Positions 11,514-25,403 of a stretch of 64,000 bases of DNA are shown piece by piece. Location of the stretch: NCBI RefSeq assembly GCF_000220395.1, contig NW_004086499.1:1-64000 (forward strand). Direction: 5' to 3'. Every line of letters begins with the position of its first letter. The stretch's first letter is position 1. The position numbers were made by a program, and so were the translations under genes. The DNA is from Ichthyophthirius multifiliis (taxonomy: Eukaryota > Ciliophora > Oligohymenophorea > Hymenostomatida). The notes under the pieces were generated by a model, which was not told the origin of the DNA, made no database searches, and was given only the letters and a program-made list of their open reading frames with translations.

Positions 11514-12644
11514 TCATAATAATACAAATTTTTTTTATCCTTCATTTTATAAATATTAATCTAAATCTGCTCTATACCACTAATACATATCTGAAAACAA
11601 ATAAATCATTAAATTTTATAAAAAATCTAATATTGTAATTTTTTTATCTTTATATTTATTTAAATTAACTAATATACATTTATCAAAATTATTTAGAATC
11701 TCAAAATTTGTAATAATTTTAGTTTTTCCTTATTTTTCTATAGCATAGTGTTCATCTAAATACATATAATTTACATAATTTAATAAATTACATAGATTTT
11801 CTAAACTTTGATCCCCACAATTTTTTTTAAAGAAATTTTTAACAAAAATATCACAATTTTCATAATCTTTTCTCAAAAAATAAATTAAAGCCTAATACCC
11901 AAAAAATTATTAATAATCTTTATGAATTTCAATTCCCTTTTTAAAAACTGCTAAAGCCTAATCTCTTTTTCCTCTAAAAATAGACGTAATTCCTTTCCAA
12001 GTTCTACTTAAAATACATTTCTCATCTTAATCTAAAATTTCCTGAAAATAATTTTAAGCTTCATCATATTCTTTTAGATAAAAACTACTTCTTCCAATTA
12101 AAAGAGTGCACTCTTTTTTAAAATCACCCATTTTTACTTCTTTTTTATATTATTCTAATACTACAAATCCATATTTTTGAGCATCTGCAAAATATCTTTT
12201 GTTAAAATAAATACGCGCAATTTTCAAAAAAAGCATAGGATTAATTTTATTCATTTATGTGCAAAAAAGATATTATTCTAAAGCTTTATTTTCTTCTTTT
12301 CTTTATATAAAAATATCACCTTTTAGTTCATATAATTCTCCATCATATTCATTTATTTTTAAACCTTTATCTATGCATTTTAAAGCTTCTGTTTAGTTAT
12401 TTTTCTTTATAAAAAGCTTTGCCTAACATTTTTAATATTGGTAACTATTTTCAGAAAATAACCTCTTTATTTCAATTAAAAGATAATCTAATTCCTTAAA
12501 TTATTATGTTTAGAGAAAATACTCATGTTTTAAAAGTAAATATTGATGGTTTTATGTATAATTTTTGTTATCTAAATAATTTATTAAAGGAAGAATATTC
12601 TCAGAATCATATTTTTGTTGTTTTATTAAGGCCTAAAATTTCAT
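11514..12644 (-). CDS. Tetratricopeptide-repeat protein
   Basis: A single-exon minus-strand gene of 376 residues. Several TPR-like helical hairpins are visible: QTEALKCIDKGLKINEYDGE, NKALEQYLFC, IARIYFNKRYFADAQKYG, GRSSFYLKEYDEAQNYFQEI and SRTWKGITSIFRGKRDQALA. They carry the small-residue pattern typical of TPR positions 8, 20 and 27. The C-terminal 130 residues (CDIFVKNFFKKNCGD, LNNFDKCILVNLNKYKD) look globular and I do not recognise them. TPR arrays mediate protein-protein contacts; the partner cannot be inferred. The ATG chosen is the furthest upstream that keeps the helix pattern. The neighbouring zinc-finger gene is on the same strand. Confidence 0.75.
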
Positions 12645-13331
12645 TAAAGAATTATTTTCGTTATTTGGGTTTTAATCACATAATTAAATTGCCTCATTGA
12701 AATATTGGAAGTCGATATAACTTTATAAAATCTCTTATTCATTAGGCGGTTTATGATTAATTTTGACTTATTACATTTTTTTTTTTATATATAAATAATT
12801 TTTAAGTTTTTATTTTTATTTTTTAAAAAAAAAATATTTTTAAAAAATTATAATTAATATTAAATATTGTTTCTTTATTTATTAAATGTATATATTTTAT
12901 ATTAATATTAATATAAATAAACTAATTTTTATTTAATTTAATTTAAATTAAATAATATATTAATTTATATTATTATTATTGATTTTAATTGATAGCTTAT
13001 TTATTAAAAAATAAAACACATTTTTTAATTATAAAATATTATTTGTATTTCTTTAATAAACAATAATATTATTTTTTTTTTTTTAATATTTTAATAAATA
13101 AGCTAAATAAAATATGTTTATTTTTTTTTAATGAAAAAACTTAAGAAAAAGTAAAAAAAATTATTTTAAATATAATAAATTAGATTAATAATGTGATTAT
13201 TAAAATAATAATGTAATAATTATTTTTATTTTATATAACTAATTGACATATATTTTTTTTTACATAATAGCTTATATTTTATTTTAATTATTAAAATCTA
13301 TTTTTTAATATAAAAAAACACATAAAAAAAA
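12645..13331. other. Intergenic A+T DNA
   Basis: A+T-only with long T runs and dispersed ATTAAT motifs. No coding or RNA signal seen. It separates a minus-strand gene from a plus-strand ORF, so it probably holds two divergent promoters. Confidence 0.45.
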
Positions 13332-14702
13332 ATGATTTTAAATTTATAAAATAATAACAAAAAAAAAATTTTAAAATACGAAAAAATCCAAAATCAAATA
13401 AAAAATTTTTAAAATTCAAAACAAAATATAAATATATATTAGCCTAAACTAACCTAAAATAAAAACCAAGAAATAAAATTTTTGAGTATTTCCCCATTAA
13501 AAACCTAAAACTTAGAAAACCTAATATAATTCATATAAACAAAAGAATAAAAAAGTAACTTTTTTAAAACCTAAATATTACGAAAAAACAGTTGTAATTG
13601 TAATAATTGTGGTTAAAAAACAAAAAAATAATAAATAATTGATTTTTTATTTCCATTTTATAAGCACAAAAATATCATAAAAAGAAGGGCTTTTAAAGCA
13701 TTTTAAAAATCTGCACATATAATAAATGAAATAAATAGATTTTTAAAATTTTAATCATTATAAAAAATATAAGAATTAAGAAACAAATCAAATATAACCC
13801 TTAAATCTAATAAGAGTTTAAATAAAAATAAAATAAAAATAAAAATTAATAATTAAAATCATTTATTTACTAAAAAAAAAGAACTATCATATAGTTCTTA
13901 AAGATGTAAATAAGAATATTATTTAAATTCTTTTAAAATTAAGAAAGAATAATATATAAGTAATTAAAGTCACACAAAAGAATTATAATATTTAAGTTAA
14001 TCAATTAGTCGTATGTAATTTACATATTAATTTATGTAAATTTATATAAAATATTTAGATTTACTTTTTATGATTAATAGAGTTTACAATAAACTTAATA
14101 AAATATAATTCCAAGTTTAAATTATCTTAAATAATCAAATATAATAATAGATAATATTAATCAAGATTTTCTTTAATCAGTTACTCTTAAGTACTTTAAA
14201 ATATAAATATTTTAAAATTTATACTATATTAAGTTATATAAATTCTTAAAATGAATGTTTAAAATTAGAATAAAAATAATAATAAGTAGAAAATAAAGAA
14301 TCTTAATTTTTATTAAAACCTTAAAAAATAATTGGGAAAGAAAGCTATTCTGTATTATAAAGAATTTAAAAATAAAATACATTTTTAGATAAGCTTATTT
14401 TAAATAAAAATTAAAATATAAGCCAATAAAATAATTAATAATTAAGATAAAATTATTTTTTATAAAATATATAGATAAATAATAAACTTTCTTAATAAAA
14501 AAATATATAAACTGAATTAATGAATAAAAGGTAAATTAAAATAAAATAATGTTATTTTATTTTTTATAGTTAAAAAAATAAAGTTAATAATTCTTTAAAA
14601 TAATTTAAAATAAAATTATTTACTATATATCAGAATAATTCTCTTAATAAAAAATCAAGAATAATTAATTAATATATTTATAAAAATAGTACAAATAAAT
14701 GA
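13332..14702 (+). CDS. Orphan ORF, unknown protein
   Basis: A 456-codon frame from ATG to TGA without any intron, readable only with TAA/TAG as Gln. The sequence is about 80 percent K, N, Q, I, L, F and Y. The only distinctive piece is a small cysteine cluster (NSCNCNNCGQ) at about residue 90, followed by a basic segment (KHKNIIKRRAFKAFQKSAH). Two hydrophobic patches occur near residues 240-320. No family recognised. An open frame this long is unlikely by chance, because TGA should occur roughly every 75-80 codons at this composition. However, it lacks the GC enrichment of the neighbouring genes, so it may be fast-evolving, lineage-specific or decayed. Confidence 0.5.
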
Positions 14703-14720
14703 TATATTATTCAAAAAAAA

Positions 14721-14724
<4 letters not shown>

Positions 14725-14765
<41 letters not shown>
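14725..14765. repeat. AT dinucleotide repeat
   Basis: Uninterrupted AT run upstream of the kinesin start. Confidence 0.9.
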
Positions 14766-14768
<3 letters not shown>

Positions 14769-14958
14769 CAATTATTAATATAAATTAAACTATTTTATAG
14801 ATAAAAACATTTATTTATAAAAAAATATATTTATAATATATTAAATTAAATTATTCTAATAAAATTTATAAAAATAATCGTTTAAATAATAAAATTTCAA
14901 ATAAAAAAAAATAAATTAAAAATATATTTTTAAATAAAAAAATTCAATTAAAACAAAA

Positions 14959-15384
14959 ATGCAATAAACAAATTCACAAGAATACCCAATATTAGTAACA
15001 ATAAGAGTACGTCCCCAAGCCGAAACATAAAAGAAAAATTCTATAAAAATCCTAGACGAAAAAAACATAGTAATACAAAACAACGACTAAACACATTAAT
15101 TTAAATTTTCAAAAATCTTCAAACAATCAAATTCTCAATTAGAAATTTTCCAAAGCATATGCTAACCAATACTATTTCACGCAATATAAGGATAAAATGC
15201 GTCATTTTTAGTATATGGATAAACAGGAACTGGAAAAACACATACAATGGGTTTTCATTCAAATAACTATTTATAAGAACCTGGAATAATATAACATTCA
15301 ATAAAATTTTTATTTGATTATTTTTAAAAATAAAAATAAGTATGGTAATAACATTTATAAATATATATTTATTTATAAATATAT

Positions 15385-15433
<49 letters not shown>

Positions 15434-16437
15434 AATATATTTAAATTTAAAAGGGAAATTAATTTAAGTTTTATGCAAATTTATATAGAAGAGATATTTG
15501 ATTTACTCAATCCTGATGGTTAAAAATTACAAATAAGGGAAGATACAGAAAGTAATGAAGTTTATGTTCAGAACTTAATAACTGTTCCTGTTAAAAACCA
15601 AGAATAAGCTTTAAAATTAATAGAAGCAGGTCTTTAGTATAGAATGTAGGGTTCTTAGAATATTAATTCTCTTTCTAGTAGATCTCATACTATTTTAAAT
15701 ATTACTATTTAATAGAAAATAACCTATAATGAATATTTAGTTTCAAATATTGCTTTTGTAGATTTAGCTGGATCTGAAAGAATAAAAAAATCTTAATCTA
15801 CGTATAATTATATTTTTATAGATATAAATAAATTACAATTATTTTAATTTTTTAGAGGAATAAGAATGGAGGAAGCTAAAAAAATAAATAGCTCTTTAAG
15901 TGCTTTAAGTAGTGTAATTTCTCAATTATATAAATAATAATCTTATATAGATTATAGAAGTTCAAAATTAACTCGTATATTATAAAATTGTTTAAATAAT
16001 TAAAGCAAAATTGCTTTAATTGCAACTTTGGAACCTTCAGAAGAAAATAGTTTTGAAAGTTATAGTACTTTATTATTTGCTTCAAGATGTCAGGATATTT
16101 AATAATTACCTTCACAAAGTTTAAGTAATATTTATTAAATTGGAAATAAATAAGATATGGAAATTAAAGAATTAAAAGATAAAATATTATATTATTAAAT
16201 AAGTGAAGATAAATAAAACTAAAAAGATAATTGTAAAAACGAATGTATAAAAATAGCTAAAAATTTATAATTTGTAAATAATATATAAATAAATAAATAT
16301 TATAATTTAAAATTTTTATTATTTAATTTAATATATTACTAAATAGGAATAACAAAATATAGAACAACTTTCAAATAAAATTGGTAATAATAATAATTTT
16401 TTTTAAGAATTTGAAAATTAATTAAAAATATCGTAAG

Positions 16438-16496
<59 letters not shown>

Positions 16497-16886
16497 CTNN
16501 NNNNNNNNNNNNNNNNNNNNNNNNNNNNNNNNNNNNNNNNNNNNNNNNNNNNNNNNNNNNNNNNNNNNNNNNNNNNNNNNNNNNNNNNNNNNNNNNNNNN
16601 NNNNNNNNNNNNNNNNNNNNNNNNNNNNNNNNNNNNNNNNNNNTTTAATTAAATTAATTATATTAAAATTTTTTATTTATATATAATTTAATAATATAAT
16701 AGATTTAAAATTTTTTAATAATTAAAAATATATTAAACATTTAATATTAAATTCTATTATAATTTAATTATATTAATTTTACTTTAAAGTTTAAAAAAAA
16801 TATAAATTATTTCGTTAAAAATATCAAAAATGAAAAAAAATTATAATTTATCGTGTATATTTATATGTATAAATAAATATATGTAT

Positions 16887-16942
<56 letters not shown>

Positions 16943-17520
16943 CTAGTTATAAAAATAATCTTTAAATCAAAGAATTATTTTAGTTTTATTAAGAATATAC
17001 ATTATTTTTGACAAATTATATTTTAAAATAATTAATTTCTCCCTAGATTATAAAAAGTAAAGATTTTGAAAAAATTTTTAATGATTATTAGTCTTAAATT
17101 AATATAAGTATTGACAGCATTTTAAATTAATAGTTTTCTTTTAATTTAAATTTATAATAAAATATTGATTAAATTTAAGATAAATATAATTTTCATGATC
17201 TTATTTCAAAACTTAAAAATTTAGAAGAAAAAGTTTTTAGTCCAACTGAAAATAATAATATTAAATAGTTTTTGGAAAAATAAAAAAAAATTAATGAATA
17301 GAAATATTTTATTAATCTTAACGAAAAAGAAAATAGTAAAGATAAATTTTTATCCTTTAAAGAAAAAAATCTTAATTAATAAGAAAAAAACTTTGAAATT
17401 TTATAGTTTTAAAGCAAAGAATAAAATAATAAAACATTTTATGAAAAACAATAGCAAAATTTAGTATATAAAACTAATATTATTTAAAAATAATAAAAAC
17501 ATTCAGGACATTTTAATTGA
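14959..17520 (+). CDS. Kinesin motor protein (interrupted by assembly gap)
   Basis: An N-terminal kinesin motor: VTIRVRPQAET at the start, the nucleotide-binding P-loop YGQTGTGKTHTMG (about 15213-15250), SFMQIYIEEIFDLLNP, switch I NSLSSRSHT, switch II DLAGSERIKKS, then EEAKKINSSLSALSSVI, the microtubule-binding SKLTRILQNCL and LFASRCQDI. Introns at about 15345-15453 and 15802-15855 restore the frame; the second rejoins KSQST to GIRMEEAK. The motor is followed by a Gln/Lys-rich coil that runs into a gap of Ns (16499-16643). After the gap an open frame from about 17046 continues with helical tail sequence (KSKDFEKIFNDYQSQ, SKLKNLEEKVFSPTENN) and ends at TGA 17518-17520. Joining both parts in one gene is inferred. 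Subfamily not assigned. Confidence 0.85.
16441..16491. repeat. AT dinucleotide repeat at gap edge
   Basis: Perfect AT run of about 50 nt ending eight bases before the N gap. It is probably the cause of the assembly break and probably lies in a kinesin intron. Confidence 0.9.
16499..16643. other. Assembly gap (145 Ns)
   Basis: A run of 145 Ns inside the kinesin gene region. Flanks are AT-rich microsatellite on the left and A+T-only sequence on the right. Confidence 0.98.
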
Positions 17521-18382
17521 TAGTATTATTAATTTTATAAAAATATAAGTTATGAATTTTATATATATTAAATATATTTTTATTGATAATTAAAATTTAT
17601 TATTATTATGCTTTTTATAATAGTTTATATAAAAATATTTTTAAATTTTACATTTAATATTTGTATAAAAATTATATATTAAAACTTTTTATTTTTAAAA
17701 ATAATAATTAATAACATATATAAGATATTATATTAATAAAAAATTAATATATTTAAAAATTAAATATTTTAAGAAATTAAATATATTATATAAATTAAGA
17801 TATAAAAATAAATTAAATAATATATATATATTATATATATATATATACTTATATATGTATATTATTTTTATAATAATTTTTTCTTATTTTAAATATTAAT
17901 TTTTATATTATTTTATTTTTAAAAGTTTGTCTATTTAATTTTTCAGAATATTTTTTTTAGAATATTTAGCTAAAAATGAAAATTTATATTTTTTTTAATA
18001 TTTAAATATAATTATATTATTAGAAAAATTTATAAAATAAAAATATTTTTTATTTATTAAATAAATATATGAAACATTATATTTTATTATTTTTTTTTTT
18101 TTTTTTACAATGATATAATAATAATTTTATATTTTTTAATATATTTTAAAATATCTATTAAATCAAAAAAATTAAAAATACTATATTTAAATATCTTTAT
18201 GTTTTAAAGTTATATGTTTTTATTTTTTATAAAATAATTATAGTTAAATTTATATATTTTTAAAAATTAAAAAATATTATTTAATTCGATTATATTTATA
18301 TTAAAATATTTTTATAATTTAAAAAAAATATAAAAAAAAGGTTAAATTAAAAAAAAATAATATAAAAATAAAACAAAAAAAT
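17521..18382. other. Intergenic A+T DNA
   Basis: More than 90 percent A+T with poly-T and AT tracts; no gene or structured RNA recognised. It contains the promoter of the Prp43 gene. Confidence 0.5.
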
Positions 18383-20721
<2,339 letters not shown>

Positions 20722-20916
20722 AAATTATATTATAATTAAATTTATATATATATATAATAATATATATATATATATATATCTATAAATTATAATTTTTATT
20801 TTGTTATAATAATTTTTAGATAGTTTTATTTTTATAATAAAAATTAAATAAATTATTCTTTACCTTTAAAAAAAAATATTTAATATAATCAATTATTTAA
20901 TATTTATTACATAAAA

Positions 20917-21492
20917 ATGAAAAGAATTAAAGAAACTTATTTTAGAGACTATTTGTCTCCTCCTTATACAAATGGAATTTCAGGAGTAAAAGAATTAGAA
21001 GGTGAAGATTTAGGTTTTTAAAATAAAATTTTTTTTATTATATTTATGATTATAAAATAAGCTTATGATTCGAGAGTTTAATTTAATAAATAATAATAAA
21101 AAAAATGGATTGAATAATAATTATAAGAAAAAAAAAAAATTGATGATGCATATAAATAAGAAGAATAAGCTTACGCATAATAAACATTAGAATTAAATAG
21201 AATGAGGTATTATTATTTATTAAAACTTTAAATTAAATTTTAATCTAAATATAAAAGAGGAATGCTAGAAGATGATTTTAATAGAAAAAAAGCATTAATG
21301 AGAGAAATAATAAGATAAGAAAACTTGAGAATGGTAGATAAAAATTTATTTATATATTTAATAATATTCTTTTATTTCATAGAGTAAAGAAAATAAGAAT
21401 TATAAAAAAATATGAAAAATGAAAAATTATTATATGAATAAAATGAGTCATATTATTTGAATATAAGAGGTTAAAAAAGAAAATTTCCTTGA
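20917..21492 (+). CDS. Short RIB43A-family ciliary doublet protein
   Basis: About 158 residues after removing introns 21014-21061 (48 nt) and 21334-21384 (51 nt). The core motif NGISGVKELEGEDL, then RVQFNKQQQKKWIEQQLQEK, matches the RIB43A signature (GxxxMQxFxGEDL...EQxREWxxQQ), and the rest is coiled coil ending NMKNEKLLYEQNESYYLN. RIB43A proteins line the lumen of the axonemal A/B-tubule junction. The usual length is about 380 residues, so this copy lacks about 100 residues of the N-terminal helix and much of the C-terminal coil. No extra exon is visible in the 195 nt up to Prp43, so it is a genuinely short paralogue or a truncated copy. Family call is from motif and spacing. Confidence 0.7.
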
Positions 21493-21885
21493 GTATAATA
21501 TATACATATTAAAATTATTAAAATATTATTTAAAATATTTAATAATAAATATAATAGTAATAGTATTTATCAAATGTATAAATATAAATAAAAAAATTTT
21601 ATTAAAAATTTATATATAATACCTATTTTTTATCAATTATTAAATAATTAATAAATATATAGTTAAATATAATTAAAATAATTGATAAAATATTTAATTA
21701 TTTATAAATAAATTTATAAAAAATTAAATATAAACAATATATTTTATATAAAAATATCATATATAAAAATAAATAATATTATTAAAAAAAAAAATGAAAA
21801 AATAACTTTTTACAAAACAAATGTTTTGTTTTAAGGATATGGTTAAATCTTTTTATTTATAGGATTTAAGATAATTTATGTATAT
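21493..21885. other. Convergent intergenic A+T DNA
   Basis: Lies between the 3' ends of the RIB43A and kelch genes, so no promoter is expected. A+T-only, nothing further seen. Confidence 0.5.
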
Positions 21886-22024
21886 TCATTAAAACTATTT
21901 TTCTATTTTTTATACCGAAATAGGTATATTCAAATAATTAGCTTTATCTTATAAACTATTTGAAATTAATAAACTTTCTATAGTATTATTTAATTTTAGT
22001 TTTAATTAATTAATATAATTATTA

Positions 22025-22076
<52 letters not shown>

Positions 22077-24182
22077 CATCATTTTCATTATAATTTTTTA
22101 ATTATAAATTAATATCAATATCAATCTATTTGCTATTTCTGATTTTATATTAATTTTCTTACTTTTGTTTTTCTTGTTCATTTATTTATTTTACAATTTT
22201 TTAATCGAATTCTAAAATTTCTAAATTAGTTTTTAAAAGCCCGTCTTCATTATATCCTCCAAAAATAATTAGGCTTTTTTAATTTATAAAGCATTAATGC
22301 ATAGCTCTATTTTAAGCCTTTTATCCACATATATTTACTTAAATCCATTCTAAATTTCTTAAATTTAAGACATGTAAATCATTATAAAAAAAAGTTGATT
22401 TTTAAGTTTCATATTTGCCTCCAAAAAGTATAATTAATTACATTGATTATAAGTAATTCATTGAATGCATACATCTTTTACTTGGTAATTATCCTTAAAC
22501 ATATATTAAAAAATATTTTATAAATAATATTTTAAAAATAAATCATTTTTTTTATATAATAATAATAAAAAAAAACCTATAGTATTTACTTCTTCAATCC
22601 AATTATAATTATCATTTTTAAATTTTAGTAAAAACATTTAATTTTTAATATAATTATCATTTCCATCAATTCCTCCAAACAAAAAAAGTCCTATCTCTTT
22701 AGCTTAATCTTATTTAAAACTTTAATTTTTAACAACAGATTATTAAATAACAGAATTATCCTCAGAAACAAAACAAGTTTAATGAAAAGCAATTCCATTT
22801 TAAAAAATTTTATTATTTTTAAAATTTATATTTTTCCAAATAAACTTTTTAGTATTTAAAATAAAAGCATCTTTTAAAATTTTTCCATCATTATTAATTC
22901 CTCCAATAACAATCATTTAATCATTCCCAATCATACATGCGGAATGATTTTTTCTGGCTTCTATTAAATCTCCTTTACAAAAATGATATTTCCATTAAAA
23001 AAAATCACTGTCAAAACTAACGGTATCATTTAAAAAAATCTTGTTGTTTTTTAATCTTGATTGAGTTTAATTATAATCCACAATTTCACCTCCGAAAACT
23101 AGAATCTTATTTGGTAAATATTCTACGGCTGTATGGTTATATCTAGATTAAAAAACACTATTATATCTATCTAATATGTAAGTCTTCTTTTTTTTGTTAA
23201 TTATATTTTAAGGATTTTTCTACATCCATTCTTTTAATGGAAATTAACAGTAATCTTTTAAATCTATAACGCTAATTTCATTTATTATATTAGATGAAAA
23301 ACCTCCTATTAAAAATGCCTTGTTTGAAAAAACTTAAGTTAATGAAAAACTTATTCTAGGAATAGGTTTCCATTAATTTTATTAGTCTTTTTATATCCAA
23401 CAGCAATTAATGGAAGGTTAATAGGTTTACATGAAATAATCTGTTTGGGAAACTTTTAGATCTTTTTCAGTAGGAGATTTTATTTCGGATTCTTTTTTTT
23501 CTGGAAGAAACGGATAATGTTCAATTTCTTATTTTTTTATAAAAATTTTTATTTTTTTTTGTAGGTTTCTTAATTTTTATTTATAATTTTATGATATTTT
23601 AAAAGCTTAATTATATTAAGTTTATTCAAATTCTTTTATTATATTATTATATAGATTCTACGAGTATTTATTTTAGTCAAGTTTTATTTAAATATTTTTC
23701 CTTTTAATAAACTACTCTTATTGAGTATTTTTTTAGGAAAAGTTCCTTTCATTATTAAAAAGAGTCGAAAATTAATTACTATTACTTTCATTATTTTTTT
23801 AACGATAATAATCATAATTTTGAGGATTTGTAATTTAAAAATTTGCTTATTAATCTTACCATAACTATTAAAATGAAATAAATTGTTTTTTTTTTTGTTT
23901 CCATATATTTTAAGGAATAACTATTATATCATTTTAATTTTCGTAAAAACTCTTATAAATTTTCTGTTTGTGCTACAAAGATATATTTTCAATAGAAAAA
24001 AAATGCGAAGAACTGTTTTTTGAGAGTTTCTGTGTATTTGTTTTTTAAAAATCTAGCTTATTTTAAGTTTAGGTAATCTTTTTTAATATATTTTGTTGTT
24101 TTTGAGAATTCTAGTTCATTTAATTTAAACCATTAAGAGAAAACGATTTTTATTTTTTTATTTAATCCATATTATAATACAT
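21886..24182 (-). CDS. Kelch-repeat protein
   Basis: A 737-residue protein after removing one 83-nt intron (22494-22576); the junction rejoins WIEEVNTI to GQLPSKRCMHS. The first 270 residues are Gln/Asn/Ser-rich and disordered. Then come at least five kelch blades with the double-Gly and Tyr/Trp pattern: NKAFLIGGFSSN, RYNHTAVEYLPNKILVFGGE, ARKNHSACMIGNDQMIVIGG, FLFGGIDGNDNY, RCMHSMNYL...IILFGG, and RAMHYFINQKSLIIFGG. A poly-Asn tract (TTA repeat at 22031-22075) and a short helical tail end the protein. Kelch propellers are scaffolds; no BTB or other partner domain is visible. The upstream of two in-frame ATGs was chosen. Function otherwise unknown. Confidence 0.85.
22031..22077. repeat. TTA/AAT repeat (poly-Asn in kelch protein)
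   Basis: Trinucleotide run within the minus-strand kelch gene, read as AAT and giving about 15 Asn residues. Confidence 0.85.
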
Positions 24183-24471
24183 TTATATATGAATATTTTA
24201 GTTTTAATAATTGTCTTTTTATTTACAAATAATTATTTTTTAATTATATGAATGTTTAATTTTTTAAAATTATAAAAAAAAAAAAAAAAATTATTTAAAA
24301 ACAAAACAAAAATTATTAAAATATATATAAATTTATTTTATTTTTTCTATAAAAAAAAAATAAATTAAATATTATATTAGTTAAATAAATTGATGGTCTA
24401 AAAATAAAAATAAAAAAACAATAAAAAGCAATTTATATCCTCTTTTTTTTTTTTCTTAAAAATAATAAAAA

Positions 24472-25403
24472 ATGTCTTTTAAAAATAAAATTACATTAAA
24501 ATAAAGACTTAAATTATAAAAAAAACCATAATAAATATAACTTTTACAATATGGTTCATATGAAACCAATATATTATATTAAGACACATAAACTATAAAT
24601 AATGTATCATTATAACTAAAACAGGAAATAAATGCTGCAAAACAATTTGCAAAAGATAATTAATTAATTGGTTTAGCGGGAATACAAATATTTTCTGTTG
24701 ATAGGTATTTTATACTATCGAAAGAAGTAAAAATGATGATGCTTTTTGGATTGAATAAAATGATTATCCAATCGATTAATATGAAGTTATAATTAATCCA
24801 AAAATAATATCTTTGTAAAATGTACAATAAAAATAAATAATTTAAAATATTTGTTTTATATCTCTTATAAGGAAAAGTTATTAAGTTAAACAGAATTTTC
24901 ACCTAATTTTCCATAATTTTTAGCTGAAATAGATAGATATGATGAAATAAAAGTAAGGTATTTAAATGAACAAATGGATGAAGTAGAAAGAGTAATAAAA
25001 AACTTTGAAAGTAGAGCATTTTAACATTATTTAGATTATTTATTTGGGAAAAATATTTTAGATTTGAGAATTAATTAAAGTTAAATTAGTGTTTAAGAAG
25101 AGGTTAAAAAACATTTCGTAACATTATAAAAGGTTAATATATAGAAATAAAATAAATAAATATCTATAATTTATAAATTTATATATTTATTTATATATTT
25201 AGTTAATTGATGAATATTCTTTAATTTATAAAGAAAATAGATTAAAATATCCAGATAAATTCAAATAAAGAAGTCTTTTTGAACTAAATAATCATATTTT
25301 TTAATTAAAAGGTTTTTAATTTGAGAATCAATTTAAAGATAAATTACTTTAAGCTGTACGATAAGATTTAACTTTGCATTAATAATAAAATCTTTAAAAA
25401 TGA
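24472..25403 (+). CDS. Peptide-deformylase-like protein with degenerate active site
   Basis: Introns 24822-24871 (50 nt) and 25133-25202 (70 nt) can be recognised. The protein (about 270 residues if one missing A near 24729-24733 is allowed) follows the peptide-deformylase layout: motif 1 QLIGLAGIQI (family GLAAPQIG), RYFILSKE, VIINPKIISL (family INPxI), motif 2 EKLLS (family EGCLS), YDEIKVRYLN, and motif 3 FQHYLDYLFGKNILD (family QHExDHLxGxLxxD). The three catalytic motifs are changed: the metal-binding Cys is Leu, and HExxH is HYLDY, losing the catalytic Glu and one His. This predicts no iron/zinc site and no deformylase activity. About 90 extra C-terminal residues are not family-like. A mitochondrial structural role is a guess. 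Confidence 0.7.

Noticed and set aside
13440-13570. Repeated CCTAAA-like motifs suggesting a degenerate telomere
   Set aside because: Only a few scattered copies, not tandem, not the ciliate CCCCAA unit, and they lie within a continuous open frame.
23885-23900. Frameshift at a T run in the kelch gene
   Set aside because: Careful counting of the eleven Ts shows the frame is continuous.
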